In this document: piece by piece, positions 34,699 to 43,589 of the stretch | Layout: each line of letters starts with the position of its first letter | Position numbering within the stretch: the first letter of the stretch is position 1 | Translations under genes and position numbers: made by a program | NCBI GenBank assembly: GCA_035318985.1 | Contig: DATHDP010000086.1 | Coordinates: 1 to 58,581, forward strand | Length of the DNA stretch: 58,581 nucleotides | Origin: VBAS01 sp035318985 | GTDB lineage: Bacteria; Bacteroidota; Bacteroidia; Chitinophagales; Chitinophagaceae | Direction: 5' to 3' | Notes under the pieces: model-generated | Databases searched by the model: none | Seen by the model: only the letters and a program-made list of their open reading frames with translations | Told to the model about the DNA's origin: nothing

Positions 34699-36132
34699 TC
34701 ACATTGCCGCTAATTGCACTTTTTGCTGAAGCTCCAGTACGTTTTCGCGGAATACACCATCGGTATCCATTAGGTCCTTTACCGTTTGGCAGGAATGAAT
34801 TACAGTTGTATGGTCGCGACCCCCAAAATGTTCTCCGATCGTTTTTAATGAGTTTTTAGTAAATGCTTTGGCAAGGTACATCGTGATCTGCCTCGCCTGT
34901 ACTATTTCTCTTTTCCTCGTTTTTTGCAACAGCTTATCATAAGGCACATCGAAGTAATCGCAAACCATTTTCTGAATGGTTTCGATCGTGATTTCTTTAC
35001 TGGATGATTTGACGAAGTTTCTAAGCACTTTTTTAGCAAGATCAAGATCGATCTCTCTCCTGTTCAGCGAAGATTGTGCCAGCAATGATATCAATGCCCC
35101 TTCTAATTCCCTTACATTATTACTGATATTATAAGCAATATATTTCACCACTTCCTTCGGCATTTCCAACCCGTCGTGCTTCATTTTTCTTTCCAGGATC
35201 TCAATTCTTGTATCATAATCGGGAACCTGCAGATCAGCACTAAGACCCCAGCGGAAGCGGCTTAATAATCTTTCCTGCACTCCTTCCAGATCCTTTGGTG
35301 GCTTATCACTAGTAAGCACTAACTGCTTACCCGATTGATGCAGGTGATTGAAAATTGCGAATAACGCATCCTGGCTCTTTTCTGCCTTTGCAAAAAATTG
35401 CACATCATCTACTATTAATACATCGATCAGTTGGTAAAAATGGATGAAATCATTGATCGCATTGTTGCGACTATGATCCATGAACTGGTTGATGAATTTT
35501 TCTGAGCTTACATAAAGAACCACTTTATTGGGATGTGTTCTCTTCACTTCATTCCCGATCGCCTGGCCAAGATGTGTTTTGCCCAACCCCACGCCTCCAT
35601 ATAAAACAAGTGGATTAAATGAATTGGCACCGGGTTTTTCAGCAACTGTTTTACCGGCACGGCGTGCTACACGATTGCAATCGCCTTCAATAAAAGAATC
35701 AAAAAGGTAAGCAGGATTGAGTTGCGGATCAATCTGCATCTTTTTTAACCCCGGAATTACAAATGGGTTCTTTACAGGGTTGTTTATGATGAGAGGAAAA
35801 TCCATTTCGTTATTCGGATACATTTTATAACCCTGACCAGGAATATCCATCATTAAAGGTTGCTTGGTCTTATTTCCACTATCCACCATTATGCGATATT
35901 CGAGACGAGCTTCTTTACCTAATTCTCTTTTTAATGTCTTCGCCAATAAATTTACATAATGTTCTTCGAGATATTCGAAAAAAAATTGGCTGGGGACCTG
36001 AATGACAAGAATATTATTTTTTATTGATATTGGTTTGATGGGCTCAAACCATGTTTTGAAATGCTGCCATTCAACAATGTCTTTGATGATCTTTAAACAA
36101 TTGGTCCAAACTTTTTCAGCATTCTTCTCCAT
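34699..36132 (-). CDS. dnaA: Chromosomal replication initiator protein DnaA
   Basis: The 477-residue protein has all four DnaA domains. Residues 1-80 form the DnaB/DiaA-interaction domain (VWTNCLKIIKDIVEWQHFKTW region). A linker follows. The AAA+ ATPase has Walker A GGVGLGKT (179-186) and Walker B VLIVDDVQFF (D242/D243). The C-terminal helix-turn-helix carries the DnaA signature GGRDHTTVIHSC. It binds DnaA boxes and opens the origin. It is a single gene, with a terminator downstream. No dnaN or clear DnaA-box cluster is next to it, so this is not obviously the origin. Confidence 0.97.
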   Translation of the reverse strand: MEKNAEKVWTNCLKIIKDIVEWQHFKTWFEPIKPISIKNNILVIQVPSQFFFEYLEEHYVNLLAKTLKRELGKEARLEYRIMVDSGNKTKQPLMMDIPGQGYKMYPNNEMDFPLIINNPVKNPFVIPGLKKMQIDPQLNPAYLFDSFIEGDCNRVARRAGKTVAEKPGANSFNPLVLYGGVGLGKTHLGQAIGNEVKRTHPNKVVLYVSSEKFINQFMDHSRNNAINDFIHFYQLIDVLIVDDVQFFAKAEKSQDALFAIFNHLHQSGKQLVLTSDKPPKDLEGVQERLLSRFRWGLSADLQVPDYDTRIEILERKMKHDGLEMPKEVVKYIAYNISNNVRELEGALISLLAQSSLNRREIDLDLAKKVLRNFVKSSSKEITIETIQKMVCDYFDVPYDKLLQKTRKREIVQARQITMYLAKAFTKNSLKTIGEHFGGRDHTTVIHSCQTVKDLMDTDGVFRENVLELQQKVQLAAM

Positions 36133-36255
36133 CGGTTAGTAAGCAATTTATATCGAGTTAAGAATCTTCTTTCTTTCAACGGGTTTGTTTCAAAGGAACG
36201 AAAAAAAATTTCATAGGAGGACGAATATCTAAAAATCTTTTCTAATAAAAAATTT

Positions 36256-37194
36256 TTATTCCTCTGTTTTTTTTGTAACAGTAATTGAACTTGATTGCGA
36301 TAATTTTTTTTTCGGGTATTTTGAGAAATTAAAGTCCAATCTGCCAAGATTAATTCCTGCCCAACCAACCTGATTTACTATCACATCATTGCCTTTCTTG
36401 TTTTTAAATACAACAGGTGCATTTAAAAATGTATGTGTATGCCCTCCAATTATGAGATCAATATTTTCAGTTTCATTTGCCAATCGTTTATCACTTACCT
36501 TGTTATCAGAATATTGATACCCAAGATGTGAAAGACAAATGACCAGATCGCAATTTTTTTCGTTTCTTAATTTATACGCTATTTCATTTCCCTTCGTTAC
36601 GGGATCAAGGTACTTTGTACCAACTGAAAGGTTTTCGGATATTAAACCCGCCATTTCAATACCCAACCCAAAAACGCCGATCTTTATTTTTCCCTTTTTA
36701 AGAATTTTATATGGTTCATGCATATATTCCATCGGCGTTCCTGTAAAATCGTAATTGGAAACCAGCATTGGAAATTTTGCATGATTTGTCAGTTGCATTG
36801 CAAGATTTTCCAGGCCACCATCAAAATCATGATTACCAATTGTGGTCGCTTCGTAGCCCATAGAACTCATTGCTTTTATTTCCGGCTCCCCTTTATAAAA
36901 ATTGAAATAAGGAGTGCCTTGAAATATATCACCTGCATCCAATAACAAAACATGTTCTTCTTCTCTTCGTATTTTTTCGATTATTTCAGCTCTTGCTGCT
37001 ACTCCACCTAATCCCTGGTTACTGCTTCCATCCATTGGGAAAGGATCAATGCGGCTATGAACATCATTTGTATGTAAAACAGTGAGTTGATAGCCTTTTT
37101 CATCAGCAATTAATTCAGATAATAATGATCTGCCGGCAAAAAGGGTTCCTGCAGCCATCATATTATTATATATAAATGTTTTCCTAGTTAACAT
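36256..37194 (-). CDS. Metallophosphatase, N-terminal half of a split 5'-nucleotidase
   Basis: The 312-residue protein is the calcineurin-like catalytic half of the UshA/5'-nucleotidase family. Metal ligands can be read in order: LHTNDVHSRID, LLDAGDIFQGTP, TIGNHDFDGG, CLSHLGY and IIGGHTHT. The N-terminus TRKTFIYNNMMAAGTLFAGR may be an export signal, but the twin-arginine motif is not intact. It ends after the metallophosphatase domain. The nucleotide-binding C-terminal half is in the gene upstream in transcription order, and the two overlap by 11 bases. The partners probably work together in the periplasm on nucleotides or related phosphate esters. Confidence 0.87.
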   Translation of the reverse strand: MLTRKTFIYNNMMAAGTLFAGRSLLSELIADEKGYQLTVLHTNDVHSRIDPFPMDGSSNQGLGGVAARAEIIEKIRREEEHVLLLDAGDIFQGTPYFNFYKGEPEIKAMSSMGYEATTIGNHDFDGGLENLAMQLTNHAKFPMLVSNYDFTGTPMEYMHEPYKILKKGKIKIGVFGLGIEMAGLISENLSVGTKYLDPVTKGNEIAYKLRNEKNCDLVICLSHLGYQYSDNKVSDKRLANETENIDLIIGGHTHTFLNAPVVFKNKKGNDVIVNQVGWAGINLGRLDFNFSKYPKKKLSQSSSITVTKKTEE

Positions 37195-37921
37195 AGCTGA
37201 CCCTTTCTATGTTTGTCACCGTTACTTTTTTATTTTGACTATTGATCAACTTCACATAATCAAAAAGTGCATCACGAAGCAGGTATCCATTAGTATTTCT
37301 ATGAATGTTTTTAAGCATACTAGTGTTCATAGCAACATAATCTGAATGTACAATTGTATAGTCCCCATTTAAGTCAAGTGGTTTGCCCCCGATCAAGACT
37401 TGTTGTACTGTGTTATTTACAATTTGCATAGAAATGCCTGATTCTACTACACCTTCATTCGCTGCAAGTGTATCCAGGTATTGCTTTAGGAGACTTCCTT
37501 TCACTTTTAATAATACCATCAGGTTATCGAACGGCATTAACTCAAATATCTTTCCTTGTGTAATGGCACCGGCTGGTATTTCAGGTAAACGAATACCTCC
37601 TGAGTTCATAAATGCTGCATCAACTTTTGGATCAAATTTTTGCTTCGCCATTTCCAGGTAAGCATCTGCCATAAAAAATCCTAATGCGTTGCCTTCTCTT
37701 TTCTTTTCAAGTCGTGCATCATTATAACCAATCACAATATTCATTAATTTATTTACACTGTCTGAATAAGGCTTAACGATGGAGGCAAGCGATTTACTTC
37801 CTTCATCATATTGTTGTATCCTGTAATTACTGTATTGAACATTTTCTGTTTTATAAGAAGTGCTACAGGAAACCGCAAAAAAAATGGCGATCAGAAATGG
37901 ATAAAAGGGAAATTTTCTCAT
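37184..37921 (-). CDS. 5'-nucleotidase C-terminal domain lipoprotein, partner of the split enzyme
   Basis: The best start is the ATG at 37921 (245 residues), giving a lipoprotein signal RKFPFYPFLIAIFFAVSCS with cysteine near residue 19. Upstream codons would put an extra 26 residues before it. The mature part is the 5_nucleotid_C domain: GNALGFFMADAY, AAFMNSGGIR with the nucleotide-binding asparagine, GAITQGKIFELMPFDN and a final VHSDYVAM region. It has no phosphatase motifs. It is translated before the catalytic half and overlaps it by 11 bases, so the order is reversed compared with fused enzymes. Likely anchored to a membrane facing the periplasm. Confidence 0.85.
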   Translation of the reverse strand: MRKFPFYPFLIAIFFAVSCSTSYKTENVQYSNYRIQQYDEGSKSLASIVKPYSDSVNKLMNIVIGYNDARLEKKREGNALGFFMADAYLEMAKQKFDPKVDAAFMNSGGIRLPEIPAGAITQGKIFELMPFDNLMVLLKVKGSLLKQYLDTLAANEGVVESGISMQIVNNTVQQVLIGGKPLDLNGDYTIVHSDYVAMNTSMLKNIHRNTNGYLLRDALFDYVKLINSQNKKVTVTNIERVSYVN

Positions 37922-38030
37922 AACAAGGAAGCATCTCAAGTTAGATACTTTTATTTTTAAATACGGATAAATTGAAAAATTATTTTTTATAAAAAACAAT
38001 TTTAATTCAATGCAAAATGAAAAAAACTTT

Positions 38031-38062
38031 CTTGATTGGGTTGGAATTTATACCTACTTTAG
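38031..38062 (+). promoter_or_regulatory. Putative promoter of the OmpA-family gene
   Basis: CTTG (38031-38034) and TACTTTAG (38055-38062) are separated by 20 bases, close to the Bacteroidota promoter pattern. The expected start near 38068 leaves a leader of about 16 bases before the ATG at 38084. Confidence 0.4.
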
Positions 38063-38083
38063 GGCTACCCAATTTACGCTGCT

Positions 38084-39445
38084 ATGAGAAAATTTTTACT
38101 CTTACTAACAACAGTATTTTTCATTATTTCATTACCCGCAATAGGCCAATCAACCGACAAGCAAAAAACTTCATTTGGTATTAAAACAGGCGTTAATGTA
38201 TCTAATTTAAATTTAAGTGGAAATTCATCCGATCTTATCAAATCCGATTTCCGTACTGGTTTTGTTGCTGGAGCATTTGTGAACATTCCAATAAGAAAAT
38301 TCCATATCACTCTTCAACCGGAGTTTCTTTATTCATCTATGGGGGGAGATCTAACAACTGAATTAAAAGAAAAGAAAAACTTTCGTTTCAATTATTTTTC
38401 AATTCCTATTTTAATAAAATATCAATTTTCAAAAAAGTTCGTAGCATTTGCAGGCCCACAGTTCGATGCGATCCTTTATGCGGAAGAAAGCAACAAATTT
38501 GGTGAGTTTGATATAACAGGATCTGCTGAAGAATTTGATGCTCATATTACCGGCGGATTGGAATATTGGATAGGGAAAGATATTATGCTAAGTGGCCGGT
38601 ATATGTACGGATTTTATGAAGTACATAATATTCCACCTGGTATTTCAATGATCAATCGTGGGTTCCAGTTCACAATAGGGCTTAGATTCCGTAAAACAAA
38701 ACCATGGCCAGAGCCTGTTGTAGTTACTCCTCCTGTTGATAAAGACACAGATGGTGATGGAATATTTGATAGCAGGGATAAATGTCCGACTGTTGCGGGT
38801 GTTACTAAATATGAGGGATGCCCGGTACCTGATACTGATAAAGATGGCATACTTGATGACAAAGATAAATGTCCTGACATGCCAGGTTATCCTGAGTTGG
38901 AAGGTTGTCCATATCCTGACCGCGACAAAGATGGCGTTACAGATAATAAAGACCGTTGTCCTGATGAGCCAGGTTCAACCAAGAATGATGGTTGCCCAGT
39001 TACTGATCGTGATGGTGACGGGGTTCCTGATGCTACAGATCGTTGTCCTGATACACAGGGTCCAGCATCAAATTATGGATGTCCTGAGGATGTGAAAACT
39101 AAACTTACATATATCGCTAAAAACATTTACTTCCATACTAATAAAGCCACGCTTCAGGAAATCTCTTATGAGTCTTTGAATCAACTTGCAGATATTCTGA
39201 ATAAATATCCTAATGCTAAACTTACAATAGAAGGCCATACAGATAATACCGGTTCAAATGCTTATAATTTAACGTTGAGCAAGAACAGAGCTCAGGCTGT
39301 AGTGGATTACCTTGTAAGTAAAGGAATTGCTGCCAGCCGTTTGAATGCAGTAGGATATGGTGAAGACAAACCTGTAACAACGAATGATGCGGCAGAAGGT
39401 AGAACTCTTAATAGAAGAGTTGAGTTGATACTTACAGAAAACTGA
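38084..39445 (+). CDS. OmpA family outer-membrane protein with beta-barrel, TSP3 repeats and peptidoglycan-binding domain
   Basis: The 453-residue protein has a signal peptide (1-22, ending PAIGQS) and an N-terminal eight-stranded-type barrel (about 28-205). Four calcium-binding thrombospondin type-3 repeats follow (219-330), each with a D-x-D-x-D-G core and a CP pair such as DKDTDGDGIFDSRDKCP. The C-terminal OmpA domain (335-453) has IEGHTDNTGS and LSKNRAQAVVDYL, and RTLNRRVEL. It should link the outer membrane to peptidoglycan. It is a single gene with its own terminator, divergent from the 5'-nucleotidase pair. Confidence 0.93.
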   Translation: MRKFLLLLTTVFFIISLPAIGQSTDKQKTSFGIKTGVNVSNLNLSGNSSDLIKSDFRTGFVAGAFVNIPIRKFHITLQPEFLYSSMGGDLTTELKEKKNFRFNYFSIPILIKYQFSKKFVAFAGPQFDAILYAEESNKFGEFDITGSAEEFDAHITGGLEYWIGKDIMLSGRYMYGFYEVHNIPPGISMINRGFQFTIGLRFRKTKPWPEPVVVTPPVDKDTDGDGIFDSRDKCPTVAGVTKYEGCPVPDTDKDGILDDKDKCPDMPGYPELEGCPYPDRDKDGVTDNKDRCPDEPGSTKNDGCPVTDRDGDGVPDATDRCPDTQGPASNYGCPEDVKTKLTYIAKNIYFHTNKATLQEISYESLNQLADILNKYPNAKLTIEGHTDNTGSNAYNLTLSKNRAQAVVDYLVSKGIAASRLNAVGYGEDKPVTTNDAAEGRTLNRRVELILTEN

Positions 39446-39463
39446 TTCAAAAAATTATTGGTG

Positions 39464-39494
39464 ACTGTCCTGCCTGAGGCGGGACAGTTTTTTT
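39464..39494 (+). terminator. Intrinsic terminator of the OmpA-family gene
   Basis: ACTGTCCTGCC pairs with GGCGGGACAGT around a TGA loop (11 pairs, one G-U), followed by seven T residues. It starts 18 bases after the stop codon. Confidence 0.9.
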
Positions 39495-39559
39495 ATCAAT
39501 AAAAATTCAATATTTGCAAAAACAATTCAGCTCCGGTATAAATAACCGGCCTGTAATTC

Positions 39560-41125
39560 ATGAAAAAGCAACTTACTCTAAAAGTCAAACCTTCTGAAGC
39601 GGCAGATGATAGTTATCTGAAAAAAATTGTTGCTGTCGAAGCCGGTTGTAAATCGACTGATATCACAGGTTATTCAATTCTGAGAAAATCAATTGATGCC
39701 CGTAGCCGGCAGGTGTACGTCAATCTTTCTATTGAAGCGTTTATTAAAGAGCCGTACCATCATAGACCATTCAATAAGATCAATTTTGGAGATGTTAGTC
39801 AATCAAAGAAAAGAATTATAATTATTGGTGCAGGACCAGCCGGCCTATTTGCGGCATTGCAACTAATAGAAAAAGGAATTAAACCGATCATCCTGGAACG
39901 TGGCAAAGATGTAAAATCGAGAAGAAGAGATCTTGCAGTTTTAAATAAAGAAGGCATTATCAATCCGGAAAGCAATTATTGTTTTGGTGAAGGTGGCGCC
40001 GGCACTTATAGTGATGGTAAATTATACACCCGTAGCACTAAACGCGGTGATGTAACCCGCATTTTGAACTTATTGGTTCAGTTTGGTGCTGATGAAAAGA
40101 TCCTATATGAAGCTCATCCGCATATCGGAACAAATAAGTTGCCGCAAATAATAACAGCTATCAGGAAACAGATCATTGATAGTGGCGGTGAGTTTTTATT
40201 TGAGAAAAAAGTAATAGACGTTAAAACAGAAGATGGCATTATAAAAACAGTAATTACTGCCGACGGTACAACAATAGAAGGAGATGCGGTGATACTTGCC
40301 ACTGGTCATTCAGCAAGAGATATTTTTTTAATGCTTTATGAGAAGAAAATTAAAATTGAAGTCAAACCATTTGCGTTAGGAGTTCGGGTGGAACATCCTC
40401 AAGCTTTGATCGATTCAGTTCAATATCATTGCCTGGTTCGGGATGAATTTCTACCTCCTTCTTCTTATAGCCTGGTTCACCAAGTTGATGGAAAAGGTGT
40501 TTTCTCTTTTTGCATGTGCCCCGGCGGCATCATTGCTCCTGCTGCCACTAATCCAAATGAGCTCGTTGTAAATGGCTGGTCTCCTTCTAAAAGAAATAAT
40601 CCTTTTGCAAACAGTGGAATTGTGGTATCCGTTGAGGAACATGATCTCCTGGGTTATAAACAACATGGTGCTCTTTCTGCAATGTATTTTCAACAAGAAG
40701 TAGAGCAAAAAGCATTTGCAGCAGGTGGAGGAAAATTTGTGGCCCCGGCTCAACGACTAATTGATTTTTGTGAAAATAAAATGAGTTCGTCATTGCCTCA
40801 GTGTTCTTATTTACCCGGAATTAATTCCACATTGCTAAAAGAAGTACTACCTCCGTTTATTAATGAAAAGCTACGAATTGCTTTTAAAGAATTTGGTAAA
40901 AAAATGAGAGGGTATTACACCAATGATGCCGTGATTGTAGCTACTGAATCAAGAACTTCATCTCCGGTTCGTATTCCCCGTAATGCCGAAACCCTTCAGC
41001 ATCCTCAAATACAAAATCTATATCCTTGTGGCGAAGGTGCCGGTTATGCTGGTGGAATTGTAAGTGCAGCAATAGATGGGGAAAGAGTTGCTTTATCTAT
41101 TGTTGAAACTCAGTTAGCAAGCTAA
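39560..41125 (+). CDS. FAD-dependent dehydrogenase, COG2509 type
   Basis: The 521-residue flavoprotein begins with a small ferredoxin-like region (residues 1-75). The FAD-binding Rossmann motif is RIIIIGAGPAGLFAAL (85-100), and ERGKDVKSRRRD follows. CFGEGGAGTYSDGKLYTRS is the strongly conserved block of the COG2509 family of uncharacterised FAD-dependent dehydrogenases. AVILATGHSARDIF and PCGEGAGYAGGIVSAAIDG at the end complete the pattern. The physiological substrate is not known for the family. It is a single gene, 84 bases before the ABC transporter genes. Confidence 0.88.
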   Translation: MKKQLTLKVKPSEAADDSYLKKIVAVEAGCKSTDITGYSILRKSIDARSRQVYVNLSIEAFIKEPYHHRPFNKINFGDVSQSKKRIIIIGAGPAGLFAALQLIEKGIKPIILERGKDVKSRRRDLAVLNKEGIINPESNYCFGEGGAGTYSDGKLYTRSTKRGDVTRILNLLVQFGADEKILYEAHPHIGTNKLPQIITAIRKQIIDSGGEFLFEKKVIDVKTEDGIIKTVITADGTTIEGDAVILATGHSARDIFLMLYEKKIKIEVKPFALGVRVEHPQALIDSVQYHCLVRDEFLPPSSYSLVHQVDGKGVFSFCMCPGGIIAPAATNPNELVVNGWSPSKRNNPFANSGIVVSVEEHDLLGYKQHGALSAMYFQQEVEQKAFAAGGGKFVAPAQRLIDFCENKMSSSLPQCSYLPGINSTLLKEVLPPFINEKLRIAFKEFGKKMRGYYTNDAVIVATESRTSSPVRIPRNAETLQHPQIQNLYPCGEGAGYAGGIVSAAIDGERVALSIVETQLAS

Positions 41126-41182
41126 TTTTAAGAAATATCCTGCCCTCAGTCATTTATTTTACCATTCGTGATTCCCCCTGCC

Positions 41183-41190
41183 TAATTTTG
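41183..41190 (+). promoter_or_regulatory. -7 element of the ABC transporter operon
   Basis: TAATTTTG fits TAnnTTTG and lies 19 bases before the ATG at 41210. An AT-rich TTTTAC about 20 bases upstream is a weak -33 box. Confidence 0.45.
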
Positions 41191-41209
41191 GCAACTGAAA
41201 TTTTACAAT

Positions 41210-42151
41210 ATGTCCTTACTGGAAGTTCAAAACCTGAAAAAATATTTTGCAACACAAAAAGCAGTTGATGATATAAGCTTTAGTGTAAACAAAGGAAGCA
41301 TTTTTGGTTTACTTGGCCCGAATGGCGCAGGCAAAACCACTTTGATTCGAATGATCACAGGTATATTTTATCCTGACGAAGGACAGATCCTTTTTGATGG
41401 CAGAAAATTTGACCCGATAAATGATGTCGTTCATATTGGTTACATGCCGGAAGAAAGAGGCCTTTATAAAAAAATGAAGATCGGAGAACAAGCTGTATAC
41501 CTTGCTCAATTGAAAGGATTGAAAAAGAGTGAGGCAATGGCCAAAATAAAAGAATGGTTCATAAAATTTGAAATGCAAAGCTGGTGGACAAAAAAAGTGG
41601 AGGATCTTTCAAAAGGAATGAGCCAGAAATTACAGTTTGTCACTACTGTGCTGCATGAGCCTAAGCTCATTATTCTTGATGAACCTTTTAGCGGTCTTGA
41701 TCCTGTAAACAGTAATTTGATAAAAGATGAGATCTATAAATTGGCACAACGAGGATCAACAATAATCTTCAGCACGCACAGAATGGAACAAGTGGAAGAG
41801 ATCTGCGATCATATTGTTCTTGTAAACAAGGGCCAAAAAATTCTGGATGGTACTGTGAAAGGAGTAAAGCATCAATTCAAAGAAAATCTTTTCAGTATTG
41901 GCTTTGAGGAGGTTCCTCAGGCTCTGAATGGCAATCCACCATATGAAATGGTAGGCACAAAAGACCACCAATTTATTGTAAAGATCAAAGAAGGGTTTAA
42001 ACCAGCTGATGTATTAAATTATTTTCTTCAACAGGGAGCAAAAATTATTTCTTTTAACGAAATGCTTCCTTCACTCAGCGATATTTTTATCAAACTTGTT
42101 GAGGGCACTCCATTAACAAGGCAATTTCTCCCAAAAGAAACTGTTGAATAA
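41210..42151 (+). CDS. ABC exporter ATP-binding protein (NatA-like)
   Basis: The 313-residue protein has Walker A GPNGAGKTTL (36-45), signature LSKGMSQK (133-140), Walker B LIILDEPFSGLDP (153-165) and the switch histidine in STHRMEQ. The last 80 residues form the DUF4162-type tail common in NatA. It powers the membrane subunit encoded 24 bases downstream. NatAB-type transporters export sodium ions or small compounds, but the cargo cannot be told here. The two genes form an operon behind the -7 box at 41183. Confidence 0.92.
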   Translation: MSLLEVQNLKKYFATQKAVDDISFSVNKGSIFGLLGPNGAGKTTLIRMITGIFYPDEGQILFDGRKFDPINDVVHIGYMPEERGLYKKMKIGEQAVYLAQLKGLKKSEAMAKIKEWFIKFEMQSWWTKKVEDLSKGMSQKLQFVTTVLHEPKLIILDEPFSGLDPVNSNLIKDEIYKLAQRGSTIIFSTHRMEQVEEICDHIVLVNKGQKILDGTVKGVKHQFKENLFSIGFEEVPQALNGNPPYEMVGTKDHQFIVKIKEGFKPADVLNYFLQQGAKIISFNEMLPSLSDIFIKLVEGTPLTRQFLPKETVE

Positions 42152-42175
42152 ACATCAAACTAATAATATCATTTT

Positions 42176-43468
42176 ATGAATAAGATATGGCTGGTAATGA
42201 AAAGAGAATATGTGACAAGAGTAAGAAATAAAACTTTTTTGCTTTCAACTATCTTGTTGCCATTAGTCATGGTATTATTTATTACCGGGGCTGTTTTTTT
42301 TGCAGCACGGCCAGAAGGTAAAAAGAAAATCGCAGTTATTGATAAAAAGGGAAGCCTGGAAAACTTTCTGAAAGGTGATACTTCGAAGATGATCTTTGAT
42401 TTTAATTCAGGAGCAGATACAAGCAACTTTTCCCAAAAGGGCTTTGATGGATTGTTATATGCTGTTGATTCCACTGGACAGCATTTCCTGTTGAAAACAC
42501 AAAAAGCCGCTTCGAATGAAACAATGGATCGCCTAAGAGACAGGTTGAGCAATGCCTATGTAAGCGGTAAACTGCTTGAAAAAAATATAACTATCAGCCA
42601 AATTGATTCTATTAACAAGGCTTCCTCGTCCTATTACACAGTTGATAATACTGATGAAAAAAATAAAAATGTAAACTCATCAGTTAATGCAGGGATAGGT
42701 TTTGCCAGTGGTATTATTATTTATATAACCATGTTCATTTTTGGCGCCATGGTGATGCGTGGAGTAATGGAAGAAAAAACAACACGTATTGCAGAAGTAA
42801 TTATAAGCAGCGTAAAACCCTTTCAATTAATGATGGGTAAAATTCTTGGCATTGGCGCCGTTGGTCTTACCCAAATGCTTCTTTGGATCATACTTATTTT
42901 TTTGATAAGCACCGCAGCGTTTACATTCCTTCCATCAGATGTACTTGAACAGGTTAAGAATATTCAGAGTAACCCGGGAATGATGACTTCCAATCCAGGA
43001 CAATACAGTGCGGCTGCAAAAGGGATCGCCAATCTTACTAATTTGAACTGGCCATTAATTATTGGATGCTTTCTTTTCTATTTTCTCGGTGGTTATCTTT
43101 TTTATTCTTCATTGTTCGCAGCTGTTGGTAGCGTAGTAAATGAGGACCCACAGGAAGCCCAGTCACTTATGTTTCCAATCATAATGCCGATCATATTTGC
43201 GTTTATTATTATGTCTTCCAATATCGACAAACCAGACAGCCCTGTTATGGTTTGGGCAAGCATCATTCCATTTACATCTCCGATAGTAATGATGGGACGA
43301 TTGGCCTCTTCTCCTCCTTTCTGGCAGATCGCTGTTTCAATGCTGTCGCTGGTTGGCGGATTCATATTAACGACATGGCTCGCAGGCAAGATCTATCGCA
43401 CCGGTATTTTACTTTATGGTAAAAAACCAAGTTGGAAAGAAATGATCAAATGGGTCCGTCGTTCTTGA
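42176..43468 (+). CDS. ABC-2 type transporter permease (NatB-like)
   Basis: The 430-residue protein has a first membrane helix at about 20-45 and a large soluble loop (50-165). A cluster of five helices follows, including GIIIYITMFIFGAMVMRGVM. EEKTTRIAEVIISSVKPFQL and MMGKILGIGAVGLTQMLLW are the ABC2_membrane_3 signatures, followed by DPQEAQSLMFPIIMPII. It forms the transmembrane pathway together with the ATPase encoded upstream. The substrate is unknown. Confidence 0.9.
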   Translation: MNKIWLVMKREYVTRVRNKTFLLSTILLPLVMVLFITGAVFFAARPEGKKKIAVIDKKGSLENFLKGDTSKMIFDFNSGADTSNFSQKGFDGLLYAVDSTGQHFLLKTQKAASNETMDRLRDRLSNAYVSGKLLEKNITISQIDSINKASSSYYTVDNTDEKNKNVNSSVNAGIGFASGIIIYITMFIFGAMVMRGVMEEKTTRIAEVIISSVKPFQLMMGKILGIGAVGLTQMLLWIILIFLISTAAFTFLPSDVLEQVKNIQSNPGMMTSNPGQYSAAAKGIANLTNLNWPLIIGCFLFYFLGGYLFYSSLFAAVGSVVNEDPQEAQSLMFPIIMPIIFAFIIMSSNIDKPDSPVMVWASIIPFTSPIVMMGRLASSPPFWQIAVSMLSLVGGFILTTWLAGKIYRTGILLYGKKPSWKEMIKWVRRS

Positions 43469-43513
43469 TACCCAGATCCCACAATTGTTAAAATTTTCTT
43501 TTTTGATGATCGG

Positions 43514-43546
43514 GATTTCGTAAATACGAAATCAATCGTATATTTG
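43514..43546 (+). promoter_or_regulatory. Promoter with embedded 20-base palindrome ahead of the helical-repeat gene
   Basis: GATTTCGTA (43514-43522) and TACGAAATC (43525-43533) form a perfect 9-base inverted repeat around AA. TATATTTG (43539-43546) is an exact TAnnTTTG -7 box. A TTTC at 43516-43519, 19 bases upstream of it, serves as -33 box and lies inside the palindrome. A protein bound here would block the promoter, so the site reads as an operator for repression. The gene starts at 43590. Confidence 0.55.
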
Positions 43547-43589
43547 GTTAGTAAAGCCAAACAAAACAAATCACTCTAAACTAAGTTTT

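Noticed and set aside
36133..36255. Replication origin next to dnaA
   Set aside because: No cluster of DnaA boxes of the TTATnCACA type and no AT-rich unwinding repeats were found upstream or downstream of dnaA.
36256..37999. Frameshifted single 5'-nucleotidase gene
   Set aside because: The C-terminal domain gene comes first, and each part has its own export-type N-terminus, so a frameshift cannot explain the order.
38736..39095. Second-frame open stretch and repeated bases within the OmpA gene
   Set aside because: It is a shadow of the thrombospondin type-3 repeats, whose codons repeat; no separate gene is indicated.
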